This document shows positions 22,701-30,500 of a stretch of DNA of 64,000 bases, one piece after another. The stretch is from Marisa cornuarietis (lineage: Eukaryota; Mollusca; Gastropoda; Architaenioglossa; Ampullariidae), in contig SMMW01000065.1 of the NCBI GenBank assembly GCA_004794655.1, positions 62,001 through 126,000 of the forward strand, written 5' to 3'. Made by a program: the position numbers and the translations under genes. Numbering within the stretch: the stretch's first letter is position 1; each line of letters starts with the position of its first letter. The notes under the pieces were generated by a model, which saw only the letters and a list, made by a program, of their open reading frames with translations, ran no database searches and was not told the DNA's origin.

Positions 22701-24974
22701 GTTCTCAGTGCTCCTTGTTTTACTTGTCGTTGTGGTCATCTGGGTCTGGCGAAGGGGATGGACGTTACCATGTTATGGTAGTAATTTAACATTTTAGTAT
22801 TTTTTTATCTTTATTTATCAATCATTTTTATTATTTTTTAAAATTAAGATTAATTTGAAATGACAGTAGTAGATTAAATTACATTAAGGAACATACATAA
22901 GAATACAAGGGGATGCAAAAGGGCTAAAATTGTATGAGTAGAAAAGAAAGAACGAAGTAAAGAAAGAAAGACTTTGTTAGATAGATTTAGATACATTACT
23001 TTTTATTTCCAGATGTTTCTAATCAAAGGATTACACAACAAAACCAGAGGTAAGTATATGCTTGCACTTAAGATGATAGATTTTAGTGTTTCTCTGATGC
23101 CCCATTGCAACACGGTAATAAAATATAAAGTGAAGCTCAATCTGTATCTAGTTCCGACATGTTTCACATTTTTCGAAAGCTAAATTTTAGTTCGCAGGTT
23201 TATATATTATGAACCATTTTGTACCATTAAATTTCTTTGTTCATTCAAATTCAGGTAATGCATTTAAATTCTACTAATATTTATGTATCTATAAAAACAA
23301 AATCTACAGCTGTATCCTACATGTTTATTTTTTTACAACTTTTTGAAAATGATAAAAATTCATGCGTCCAGAGAGAACGGTCTGTGCCGAAGGGGCACGA
23401 CTCCAGTGAGTTAAATCATTGGGAAAATTATATCTCGGGCTAGCGAGCAGATACGATTTGCTCTGAAAATTCTTTAATCTCAGATCAAGATTACTGATTG
23501 CTCTGACGTTTTATCAATGCAGGTCTTTAATCGTACATTAAATAACCCTAAGCTCAATTAAGCAAAAAAAGTGATACCACATTGTAGATGCCTAACTTCT
23601 TATCACTAAGGAAATGTAGAAAGGGTAAAGCAGCGTTTCTCAACCTTTTACTTGTGACGCCCCCCCAGACGAATAAAGGTACGTCCGCGCGCCCCCCATA
23701 GCCACTAATACCTATATGAGATATGAGAAAATGACCGCCTTTGCGGCCCCCTTTTCAGCAGCTTGCGCCCCCCTTGGGGGGCGCGCCCCCCAGGTTGAGA
23801 ACCGCGGGGGTAAAGTCTTTGAAAAAGTGTTCATTTAACTATGTTAAACAGTTCTGTGACCATGCAGATCTTATGTATCTATATATATTTATGGAAATGA
23901 CAATGATCGAGCTTATGGTAATTATAGAGATGACAAACTTTGGGTAAATATGTTTATAAATACAAAAATTTTCATTTGCTAAATGAGGATATTTGTACTT
24001 CTAGTGGTGACCCACCAGGTGAGGATTTGTCTCCTGTGACAACAAACAACTCTCTAACAAAAGAAGGTAATACACATAAAAAGTAAGCATTTTAAATGTT
24101 TTAAAATATATTTATACATTAAACAAGATCACTTTATTTAAGCATTTTTTAATCAACATTTTTCTTTTATGAAATTCGTTCTCAGGACCCAATGTTGCCT
24201 TTATTTCACAGAAATGTACCATTTTTATGCATTTCTTGCTGTTACCTGTCAATGACATTCAGTAATTTATACTACATACCAATGCTGAGAATGTCTGTAG
24301 GATGCTATCCAATGTTTCATAATTAACTCAAAACAATGTATACTCCTCATTGTCAACAACGTAGGGAATACACAGTTAATATATGCCTACAGGATGTTTA
24401 ATAAGGAGCCTAGTTTACTCCCCATGTCACGTTTAATAGCACTTATTAGTTGGTTATTTTGAGATTACTTACTAAGAAAGAAGTGACTAATTTGTGACGG
24501 GATTAACTTATTACACTCTCTGACTCAGGAGGAGTGACTTCGCTGTATGATTCTTTACAAATGGAAGACGTGGGAAAGAGATCCCAGTATGAAGAGGTAC
24601 AACAATACCAGAACCCATCAACAATACCACCGTCTGGAGGTATTGCTAATTCTCTTAATATCTATTTAGTCTACCGCGTGTGGAGTGTGGTTAAATTATG
24701 TAGATGAATATGTCCATGTTAAAAGTCGACGTTTCCTTCTGAAAAGTAGTGCCTCTTTTGTCTCCCTCGTGTAAACAACGGAACAATCTTTAACAAATTT
24801 ATTTGGTTGTGCATAAAATATACAAAACGAATACTCAATCAATTGACCACAATGTAAAAAAAAGCATGGTTTCTCATAGATGGTTCATGAAATGTTCTCG
24901 GAATACAATTATACGTTCCAGTTGAAAGCGACACAAAGAAAAATGTGAGAAACGAACACACCTATGTGAACTAA
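4196..24974 (+). CDS. Gene A: IgSF transmembrane receptor with ITIM-like tail (16 exons, 1078 aa)
   Basis: Spliced model: 4196-4253, 7490-7864, 8462-8592, 12028-12214, 13267-13500, 15997-16272, 17284-17595, 19122-19415, 20494-20814, 21143-21457, 21830-22150, 22628-22777, 23013-23049, 24005-24066, 24529-24639, 24922-24974. Every intron is GT-AG and the summed length (3237 nt) is a clean frame to TAA. Predicted product: signal peptide (about 1-20), about nine Ig-like modules (20-941), transmembrane helix (957-982), then a tail starting with a double Arg. The tail has Tyr motifs at 1031, 1045, 1051 and 1076. Role inferred as a cell-surface receptor signalling through SH2 proteins, probably immune. 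Gene B matches it exon for exon with the same intron phases, which strongly supports the model. No named family is assigned; exon borders rest on splice motifs, not transcripts. Confidence 0.85.
4560..4616 (+). repeat. Probable non-LTR element 3' tail
   Basis: TAGAGGGTGACAATAAAGAATTTTGAATC resembles common LINE/SINE 3' ends (ACAATAAAG...). It sits immediately upstream of the LINE 5' fragment. Confidence 0.35.
4620..5275 (+). mobile_element. Decayed 5' segment of a non-LTR retrotransposon
   Basis: In gene A intron 1. The plus strand starts MAPKKKK, then in shifted frames SLFAIAKGFKNISFNFSSIK, RLRFGQYL, and VPIKVTPHRSLNSSKGFIHC. This set is typical of the N-terminal gag-like part of Jockey-like elements. 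Many frameshifts; a dead fragment, no RT seen. Confidence 0.6.
5276..7044. other. Gene A intron 1, middle part
   Basis: AT-rich intron with no coding similarity recognised on either strand. Confidence 0.5.
7045..7382 (+). pseudogene. 18S rRNA gene fragment (diverged)
   Basis: The sequence follows the 5' third of eukaryotic 18S rRNA in order: AACTTTGTG...GATCG, a stretch like CATCATTCAAATATC, GATAGTACGT, ACGGATAACGGGGATCAGGG, GGAGGGAGCATGAGAAACGG, TACCACATCC, GCAACTTACCCACTCCC, and GGAATAAGTAC. Roughly a fifth of positions differ from the conserved core (recalled consensus), with indels, so it is not a functional rRNA. It ends about 110 nt before gene A exon 2. Confidence 0.8.
7490..7864 (+). 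CDS. Gene A exon 2: N-terminal Ig-like domain
   Basis: 125 codons, phase 1-1. V-type features: FICTG (B-strand Cys), VSWYQ about 12 residues later, and LSCSSQV toward the end, plus extra cysteines in CPSFP, PVCDRR and GCRLDYI. Closely related to gene C exon 2 (shared EYWEV/SYWEV, GLxAQDTV, GSQPVC, GCRLDYI). Barely alignable with gene B exon 2, so probably a ligand-facing variable module. Confidence 0.85.
8214..8423. repeat. Tandem duplication, two 105-nt units
   Basis: 8214-8318 and 8319-8423 are almost identical (GTAGTCC versus TTAGTCC is the visible difference). The second unit ends 38 nt before gene A exon 3 and overlaps the likely branch-point region. Confidence 0.92.
8462..8592 (+). CDS. 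Gene A exon 3: first half of the second extracellular module
   Basis: 131 nt, phase 1 in and phase 0 out, the only phase-0 junction in the gene. It encodes ISCDVQFRNDTW...FGMC and YRCEWFQTKQ; exon 4 completes the module. Same size and motif spacing as gene C exon 3. Confidence 0.8.
9113..9330. repeat. Imperfect tandem repeat, about 125-nt period
   Basis: CACTGCCAGCGAAAC...TTTATTGTGCAGACGATCTAC recurs as CACTGCCAGCAAAAC...TTTCATTGTGCAGACGATATAC. In gene A intron 3; nothing else recognised between 8600 and 10040. Confidence 0.6.
10040..10830 (+). mobile_element. Decayed L2/CR1-like LINE fragment (RT region)
   Basis: Broken plus-strand frames give VKPLFKKPTL, FLAKVLQEGIFKQLL, LFMMYTKPLCARIQAHSAF and FDQSFADFRY. 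The last is a damaged F/YADD catalytic box. Then WMTHTKLKLNEDQTH. This order is typical of L2/CR1-type reverse transcriptase. Lies in gene A intron 3. Confidence 0.6.
11715..11749. repeat. (GT)n microsatellite
   Basis: Pure GT run inside gene A intron 3. Confidence 0.9.
11908..11963. repeat. (AAT)n microsatellite
   Basis: About 18 AAT units, then AAAT variants; 65 nt upstream of gene A exon 4. Confidence 0.92.
12028..12214 (+). CDS. Gene A exon 4: second half of the second extracellular module
   Basis: 187 nt, phase 0 in and phase 1 out, after acceptor TTTGCAG. Carries ESVLIANVSMSVV, SCNFTSHLPS and SYTYRVNVVPGEV; the last is shared with gene C (QYTYRVTLVPGEV). Several N-glycosylation sequons. 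Confidence 0.8.
12215..13140. other. Gene A intron 4
   Basis: No gene, repeat or RNA recognised apart from the (GT)n tract that follows. Confidence 0.5.
13142..13195. repeat. (GT)n microsatellite
   Basis: Pure GT run 70 nt before gene A exon 5. Confidence 0.92.
13267..13500 (+). CDS. Gene A exon 5: Ig-like domain with DLGSPPG motif
   Basis: 78 codons, phase 1-1. NCPEY, LNCTCFVSDLGSPPGILRW and ICQLLWNN give the paired cysteines and core Trp of a compact Ig-like fold. The LNCTC...DLGSPPG block is nearly unchanged in gene C and diverged to DLGLPRG in gene B. Confidence 0.85.
13706..13740. repeat. (AAT)n microsatellite
   Basis: Pure AAT run in gene A intron 5. Confidence 0.9.
14462..15404. mobile_element. 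Solo LTR, 943 nt
   Basis: Begins TGTCACC and ends TTTGTGACA (TG...CA ends with short inverted termini). It is flanked on both sides by AATAT (14457-14461 and 15405-15409), a 5-bp target duplication. The interior is AC-rich with no ORF and three copies of the near-palindrome AGTCTGGTCARGACTT at 15080-15150. Together these indicate a solo LTR in gene A intron 5; superfamily not determined. Confidence 0.72.
15410..15996. other. Gene A intron 5, 3' part
   Basis: Nothing recognised; the open frame at 15849 into exon 6 is only read-through of the intron. Confidence 0.5.
15997..16272 (+). CDS. Gene A exon 6: Ig-like domain
   Basis: 92 codons, phase 1-1, after acceptor TTGCAG. IRLNCSVSGYNPPVNVTW and LQLECQARNPF are a classic C...W...C Ig pattern. 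The open frame continues upstream but is not coding there; the phase and the family-wide Y(G/S/P)P start fix the acceptor. Confidence 0.85.
16273..17283. other. Gene A intron 6
   Basis: T-rich intron; no supported feature seen. Confidence 0.5.
17284..17595 (+). CDS. Gene A exon 7: Ig-like domain
   Basis: 104 codons, phase 1-1. PVYEGDNITLRCTVNGGKPV is a strong B-strand signature; ITFTCP and RCTCNAKW carry further cysteines. Aligns along its length with gene B exon 7 (PVYKGDNLTLICTVHGGRPV). Confidence 0.87.
17686..17880 (+). mobile_element. Relict hAT-like fragment in gene A intron 7
   Basis: Opens GATGGGCAAAG, like the terminal segment of many hAT elements. It shares GTTCAYTTACCGAATT and GTTTGAATTC with the element at 37548-37995 in the same intron of gene B. 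Confidence 0.45.
17881..19121. other. Gene A intron 7, remainder
   Basis: A second hAT-terminus-like string (CCAGAGGTGAGCAAAGTATG) occurs at about 18095; otherwise nothing recognised. Confidence 0.4.
19122..19415 (+). CDS. Gene A exon 8: Ig-like domain
   Basis: 98 codons, phase 1-1. GTLGCQSNQTGRPEATYSW and NGKTLKCRANNSYT are textbook Ig strands B-C and F. Same length as gene B exon 8 and highly similar; DATFVLQVY ends both. Confidence 0.88.
19416..20493. other. Gene A intron 8
   Basis: No feature recognised on either strand. Confidence 0.5.
20494..20814 (+). CDS. Gene A exon 9: I-set-like Ig domain
   Basis: 107 codons, phase 1-1. VHIKCTADSNPGPVSFHW and NGDYNCTVITKQV mark a C2/I-set fold; an extra Cys pair (IRCAEV, THCIVAEG) precedes strand B and recurs in gene B. 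Confidence 0.88.
21143..21457 (+). CDS. Gene A exon 10: I-set-like Ig domain
   Basis: 105 codons, phase 1-1. VDMKCLCSSRPIPSIRL and SGFYRCDANNSFGQDSQ are strands B-C and F-G. By hand count about three quarters of residues match gene B exon 10, far above the N-terminal exons. Confidence 0.88.
21830..22150 (+). CDS. Gene A exon 11: membrane-proximal Ig-like domain lacking the canonical disulfide
   Basis: 107 codons, phase 1-1. The strand-F pattern EEGFYRIVFSNSFGE is clear, but position x+2 after Tyr is Ile, not Cys, and the strand-B position is Met (LRVRMTAYP). A different Cys (AVICSISV) lies between them. Gene B has the same substitutions. Ends before donor GTAAGC. Confidence 0.85.
22628..22777 (+). 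CDS. Gene A exon 12: transmembrane segment
   Basis: 50 codons, phase 1-1. Acidic stalk (four Asp), then a 26-residue helix of V, A, L and I ending IWVW, then RR as stop-transfer. The acceptor TTTACAG keeps frame from exon 11. A better pyrimidine tract and acceptor lie 49 nt upstream (exon start 22579), which from exon 11 reads into TGA at 22605-22607. Confidence 0.8.
23013..23049 (+). CDS. Gene A exon 13: juxtamembrane cytoplasmic microexon
   Basis: 37 nt, phase 1 in and phase 2 out, encoding DVSNQRITQQNQ. Preceded by a T-rich tract and CCAG, followed by GTAAGT. Gene B has the same microexon three bases longer. Confidence 0.8.
23631..23807. mobile_element. hAT-type MITE, copy 1 (177 nt)
   Basis: Ends CAGCGTTTCTCAACC and GGTTGAGAACCGCGG form terminal inverted repeats. 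The element is flanked by the 8-bp duplication GGGTAAAG (23623-23630 and 23808-23815). GC-rich interior, no ORF. In gene A intron 13. Differs from copy 2 by one base on my reading. Confidence 0.88.
24005..24066 (+). CDS. Gene A exon 14: cytoplasmic linker exon
   Basis: 62 nt, phase 2 in and phase 1 out. Encodes SGDPPGEDLSPVTTNNSLTKE, Ser/Thr-rich. Identical length and phase in gene B (RGDTSGEDLFSV...). No start codon, so it shows only by homology and splice signals. Confidence 0.8.
24529..24639 (+). CDS. Gene A exon 15: cytoplasmic signalling exon with two ITIM-like motifs
   Basis: 111 nt, phase 1-1. SLYDSL (Tyr 1031) and SQYEEV (Tyr 1045) both fit the ITIM consensus S/I/V/L-x-Y-x-x-I/V/L, 14 residues apart. 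They are followed by YQN (Tyr 1051), a YxN Grb2-type SH2 motif. The block LQMEDVGKRS between the ITIMs is identical in gene B. Confidence 0.88.
24922..24974 (+). CDS. Gene A exon 16: C-terminus and stop
   Basis: 53 nt including TAA, after acceptor GTTCCAG. Ends EHTYVN, giving a last YxN motif (Tyr 1076) two residues from the C-terminus. EHTYVN plus stop is identical in gene B. A possible AATAAA lies at 25392-25397; the true poly(A) site is not resolved. Confidence 0.85.
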
Positions 24975-27395
24975 GAAAGATGATCCCTTACACAGCCTCC
25001 GACCACTTGAAGAAAGATTACCGCTACGCCTTTATCGACTTTATGAAACGATTAATCTGATGGAGTTTTTAGTGCTGTTTTGGCAAACTGCAATACTTTA
25101 TCTAAAAGTAGTTATGGAAAGATGAGAAGTTTGAAAAATATATTTAAAGTTCAATAATGAATACGGATAATATTTTAAAACATATGAAAGCAGAAAACCT
25201 GGTAAAACATGTTTTGCACTGTATACATATTATATAAGAGACCGTTCTTACGCTTTGTGTTCTGCATCTATGCGTTAGTTTATGTATAGATATGAAGCAA
25301 ACTCATGTCTTAAATTGATCAATGATAAAGGCAATGATGATGATGATGATGATTGTCTTAAAATCAATCTTCTGAGTTTACAAAACTTTGCAATAAACAC
25401 GTGAAATTTCTATTATTTATACTCGTGTTCATACGTTTTAGTGTGTGTGGAGGTGATACAGAAGTCTGTGTGTGTGTGTCTGCGTGCTTAAGCCTGTGCA
25501 AATCACAATGTGAGTGAAATCAGTTATATTTAAGTTTTGAAAAACTCGTTTAATGTTTTGTTACAAAGTCCAGAAACCAGTTGTGTTCATTGCCACCCTA
25601 CGTTGATCGTTTCTCAGGCTAATGTACACGAGGTCTTATCTCCCGCTACTACATGAAGAAACCTCGCATACACCATTAGGACAAGAGACACGCGAATGAC
25701 ACTTTGACCTTTTACTTACATAAAACGTAGTGCATACATGGGCTTCTAAGATAGCTTTGTGTTCATAGGAACAACAAATACTTCCTTTATATCCTTTATA
25801 TAAAACGAATCTGAATGCAAATGCTTGCATGTCAAACCTTGATACAGCATGTTTAGAGCAGGCCTGTAGCTACGTCTGGCAACATTTTTCTTTCATATCT
25901 GTGCATGATAACAAGTGTTCATCGTGGAACCGATCCGACGCAGAAACGTTTTCCTGCTTATTGTATAGTTCTTTGCGAATCATTTTATCAGTCGTAAGTA
26001 TATTATAAATAAAGATTTATATGTTTTACATATATAACTATATATATATATATACTCGCATCCCCGTTTGCGCATCCAGCAACTTTAAATTCTTACACAC
26101 AACTTCTACTCCAGACACGCAAACGTGTTCTCCATGTCCAGCTCATATTCAATAAAAACTTACTACACTTTGCTTCAGGTTCTTATTGGGCTTTGTTTCT
26201 TATTACTACTTTGACCTCCTAACACACTTTTTTGTGGATTCTTGTCTATAAAATCAGGAGAAACATTTTTGGTAAACACATGACTGTCCGTTAAGCATTA
26301 AAATGGGCCCTCAGTGGGCTGCCCATCACATACCCACAAAAATATCATACTTTCCACCACATCCACGTGGGAGAGCACCTCACAGCACCACTTCAATACC
26401 ACCAGCATGTGGGCTACCGACCAATATACCAATTCCTACCCATCAATATCCCAACCCTTTGCCATTTTAACATGGGTAAGAACACTATGGAACCACTTTG
26501 ATACCACCAGCGGGTGGGCTGTCTACCTCTACACCACGTTCTATCCATCAAAAACCCAACCCTTCACATGGTGAAACCTTCACATGGGTGAACACACTTT
26601 TTCCCCTCTTTAATACCACCAGCATGTTATAAATTATTATTTTCACGCTCTAGACTACGATAGGGTCAAATACCCAAAACATTGTCTTCCTAAGTAGCTC
26701 ACTGCTGGATACTTCACCTGCCGTCACGTCGCAAGATATTCGCGCTCGGGAGTGAGATTTTACAGGACTTGCTGACTATAGGTGCAAACCGATATTAACA
26801 TTGGATAATAAATAAACCGCTTTTTCGGGCGATAAAATTTACAGAATATGTTTAAATTACCTCTGCCTACCAGAATCTGTTTCTAACTCTGATGATCGGG
26901 TTGGTCTTTAAGTGACTGCTTCTCGTTGGTCATTTAGCCTGTGCATAGTGACGTGCTATACACCTGAACCCTTGAGTTTGACAAGGACACGGCTGACGGG
27001 TTACCATAACATAATTAAACATAACTTGACTACATTAGTCCTGAATACGCGAGGCAAAGCTTGAAAACAAAGTAACATACACACATTTGTCAGAGAGGAA
27101 AAGTGCGCACGAACGCCCGTTTTAATAACTAGCGTACCCGCTTATGATAAAACAAAAAAAGACAAAGAGCCTAAGCATTTGGAGTTGAGGTCACATTCCT
27201 TTTTGTGTATCCATATAAGGCCTACTGCACTGGGCTCTGTTTTGAAACCATAACTTTATTTACAAGTAGAAAATACAAATTTATATATTCTGATTTGAGT
27301 GCTAAGGGCACATTAGAAACGGAAATGTAGGATAAGCTACACAGGAGAGCAATTTAGGTTAAGAGAGGCACACAAACTGCACAATCGGGTATGTG
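24975..27395. other. Intergenic region between genes A and B
   Basis: About 2.5 kb with no supported gene. Holds the possible gene A poly(A) signal near 25392, a short (ATG)n run near 25336, an AT run near 26040 and a minisatellite at 26290-26635. Confidence 0.55.
26290..26635. repeat. Degenerate minisatellite, about 112-nt period
   Basis: Three copies of a unit containing AATACCACCAGCATGTGGGC, with variants starting near 26388, 26495 and 26608, and CCCATCAATATCCCAACCC. The open frame across it is a by-product. Confidence 0.6.
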
Positions 27396-27416
27396 GGTCA
27401 GTACAATTTACTTCCC
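27396..27416 (+). promoter_or_regulatory. Candidate ETS-like element upstream of gene B
   Basis: GGTCAGTACAATTTACTTCC resembles the GGTCA...CTTCC segments upstream of genes A and C and lies about 100 nt before the gene B ATG. The remainder of the gene B flank does not align well, so this is weak. Confidence 0.25.
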
Positions 27417-27514
27417 GGTTACGATTAAAAGATCTGTGTTTACTGGGTGCCGTGTGTTCGAGTGACAGGCACATGTGTCACCCAGTATAAGTTAACACAG
27501 TTCGTAGACGGACT

Positions 27515-27572
27515 ATGGTGCATGTGGTGGTAAATATTTGTTGGCTCTTCACACTGGTGACGAAAGGCTTGG
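27515..27572 (+). CDS. Gene B exon 1: start codon and signal peptide
   Basis: 58 nt, same length, phase and donor (GTAAGTC) as exon 1 of genes A and C. Encodes MVHVVVNICWLFTLVTKGL, a hydrophobic signal-peptide-like run. Too short to stand alone; identified by matching the family pattern. Confidence 0.75.
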
Positions 27573-30500
27573 GTAAGTCTTTTTTGTCATGTTTCCAGTG
27601 TATTACTTGTAAACATTGATGTTGAAAGCTAGATCCGTGAATGTAAATCTGTGTTTTCGAGTAACCTTTTGAGAGCCTGATATGTAGACCGGTTGGTTTA
27701 CTTGACTAGAAAGCGTTTTTGCCTTGTAGTCCTTTCTCACAATGGTAACAATAGCGATCAAGATACAGAAAAACACATTATCCGGAGAAATTCTCCAAAG
27801 CCATCCATGTGAACAGGTGTCACACGTAGAAAAATACCCGATTGGAAGATTGAACTGAGTACTTAATGATTCTCCTTGTAAAGGTGATGATTACTATCAT
27901 AATTTAGGAGGCCATACTGCTTGACAGTTAAGTAGCACTATGGATGTGTATAGATTTGTAGTAACGGCGAGAGGGACTGTGCCAGCGTAAATGAACTGGA
28001 TGTAGTCAGTTCCTGTTTTTATAGCCTTTGTTAATATTTTATGTAAAGGGATGTTCTCATGTTACTAGATGTTGAACAGAACTGGTGATGGAGGACACCA
28101 TTGTCGGACGTCCACTGTCTGAAAGAAAACTTCCATTTGGTTATTCAGTAGTTCAACTCTTATACACCACTTTCAAGACTTAACAAGTCCAAATGCAAAG
28201 TGCCAGACTCGGTATTTAAAGTCAATGATGCTGTAATATAGTTCCACTGATATCGATGATATTTCTGTATCAGAATATAATAGCTCAAGACTGCGCTTGT
28301 ACCTAGTCTGAAACATTTTCTTCTGCTACTTCTTCTACCAGTTCTTCAGTGGTGGTGTTAATGTGAGGCTGCATTCTGCGTGAACTTGCTTGGGTGGCTT
28401 TTTTGCTGTCATTCCCTTCTCTATGGACCAGCATTAACGCTTGATTGAATTCTCTCTAGCTTCCTTCATCCCTTTTCTAAGAGGCAATTTACTTCTTTGT
28501 ATTTGGAAGCTGCTCCAGATTTGCTTTTCCTTTCATTCTTTTGTCAGGAGATCTAAGGTGTCGTTCTTGACCCAAAGTTATTTCATCTTGCTTTGACTCC
28601 CTAGCACTTTCTCGGATGTTGACAGTAGCACCAGCGATTAACTCTACAGCAAGGTTTACCAAGTTCAATACGACAAATTTATCTCTAACTTCAGCCTTGG
28701 TTGGACTGCTGATTTATTCGGGAAGTGCTTTCACATTGAGATGATTTTTCACTGCGGGGGAAGAGTGAGGGGGGAGAAAACAGGAGAAAATTCCGGTCGT
28801 CTAAGCCTGTGAACAGGGGGCACATACAGAGAGTGTCTTGAGACGAGATATGAACCCAGTATCTCTGACTGCAGTGGTAACCAACGAGTGTTTTAACCAC
28901 TACACTACCAGGCGCCCAAGCTTCGGCTGTAAAAGATTTTGGAAACCTTTGAATCTTGCAGCTTCTCCAAATCAAATTGAATTTAGGGGATGCATCACCT
29001 TCACCTTCAGCTTCAGACAAGGTCACGGTCGCTGCCTATGTCAGTGCATACAAATATCATCGTCATGGCTTTGTCGATGTTGGATTTGAGGTGTCCAGGC
29101 AGGAGGTTGAAGTGGAATTAGTTATTGACAAATCAATCTGGAGAGTGCCAAGTTGCTCTCCTCGATTTTTTTGTGGGTAGTGAGCTGTGAATTGATGACT
29201 CTAGCGCAAACTCGAGCAGTCTCATGCTCCTGTGGTTGGTTTCGTTGGTTTTACCTACCTTCCTGTCGATTGTTCTTATGCGTCTTAGCGTTCCAGTCAC
29301 GAATTAAAACTTGGATGTCATTATTTCGGTCCTGGCTTTACAAACTTGTTTAGCTGTTCATGAAAGATGTCCCCACCCGTACCATTTAGCTCATGTGTGA
29401 GTTGTTTCACTAATGTTCGGACGTTCCGTCTAATAATTGATGTTCCTTCTTTCAAATTAAGATCTGCTTGGTACCATTTTTTGCTCTTGCCCGCCTAGAG
29501 CCTGTGTGCGCGGTTGTCGTTGACTAATCCAGCATGATGTTTCTTTTGCGCGAATATCCATAGTCCCGTCTCTGGGATAAACTAATCTCTTAGTGGGCGC
29601 TGACCCATGGCTGGTACCTTTGTCGCGGAAAGTCTTCGTCCGCTGATCCAGTGTTAGCTTCATAAGTTTCGTAGAGTTTACTACCATAGGCTTTGTTTTT
29701 CCCACGATTGACCCCAAAGCAGTGGGATCATTTTCTCTTGGTTATAGGTGGTGGTGTGGTAGGGAATGAATTTCTCCGATAGAACGTGAATGGAAGCGAT
29801 AAGACAACCACGTGGCTTTTCAAACTAGTCAGAATCGTGAAAACTTAAGGGGTTTAGAATACGGTCCTCTGTGTATGTGATAAAAAGTCATAAATATAGT
29901 AATAATAAAGTCTATGACTAGAACTGTATGGGATGAATGTTGTAATGTTGAGACATGTATTGAGAGCTGTAATTATTAATTAATGTGTAATTTTTAATCT
30001 AAATGTACTCATGTGTTTTTTTGGAATTAATGTTCTGGTGTTTGCGTGAAGGAGGACAGGAAGAGAAAAATGATCTGACCTAGACATTGATCTTACGTTA
30101 TAAACAGTCAGAAATATGCCATTTTGCCTTATTTATAAATATATATAAGAATATAGCTATGAAATTGGTTTATAAATACTTTAATTACTTGCCATCAGAT
30201 AGATGGTTCAGTGCAACAGATACGAACTAGACTACACCTATATGCTGCGTTTGCACTCCGTAAGACTTTGAATCATAATAGCATTTGACTGCATGTAGAA
30301 ACGCCGCCCCGTGCAAGCACACTTTTAGAACGAGCCCTTTAGCAATTGGTGGTAGACTACAGCAAGCGTAGAGGAAAGATCCAGTATGAGTAAGATACCA
30401 CGTAGATACAGGAGGACGTAAATCAAGAATGAGATATGAGAAATCTTTACAGAGTTTACCAATTTAATATTTATCATGAAGAAGTATTCTAGAGAACCCC

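Noticed and set aside
22582..22797. Starting a separate small membrane protein at the ATG near 22582
   Set aside because: Phase and homology with gene B show this is the transmembrane exon of the receptor; the ATG falls in the putative alternative exon stretch.
24531..24639. Calling the tail a true ITAM
   Set aside because: The spacing is close to an ITAM, but the second motif ends in Val and each motif fits the ITIM consensus better; reported as ITIM-like with the caveat.
26314..26574. 86-codon open frame with repeated TTS and W motifs
   Set aside because: It is translation of the degenerate minisatellite; the repeats are at nucleotide level and differ in frame.
28838..28920. Functional tRNA gene
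   Set aside because: A and B boxes are present on the minus strand, but no cloverleaf stems or anticodon loop can be formed, and a second degenerate copy exists at 59.4 kb; SINE is the better call.
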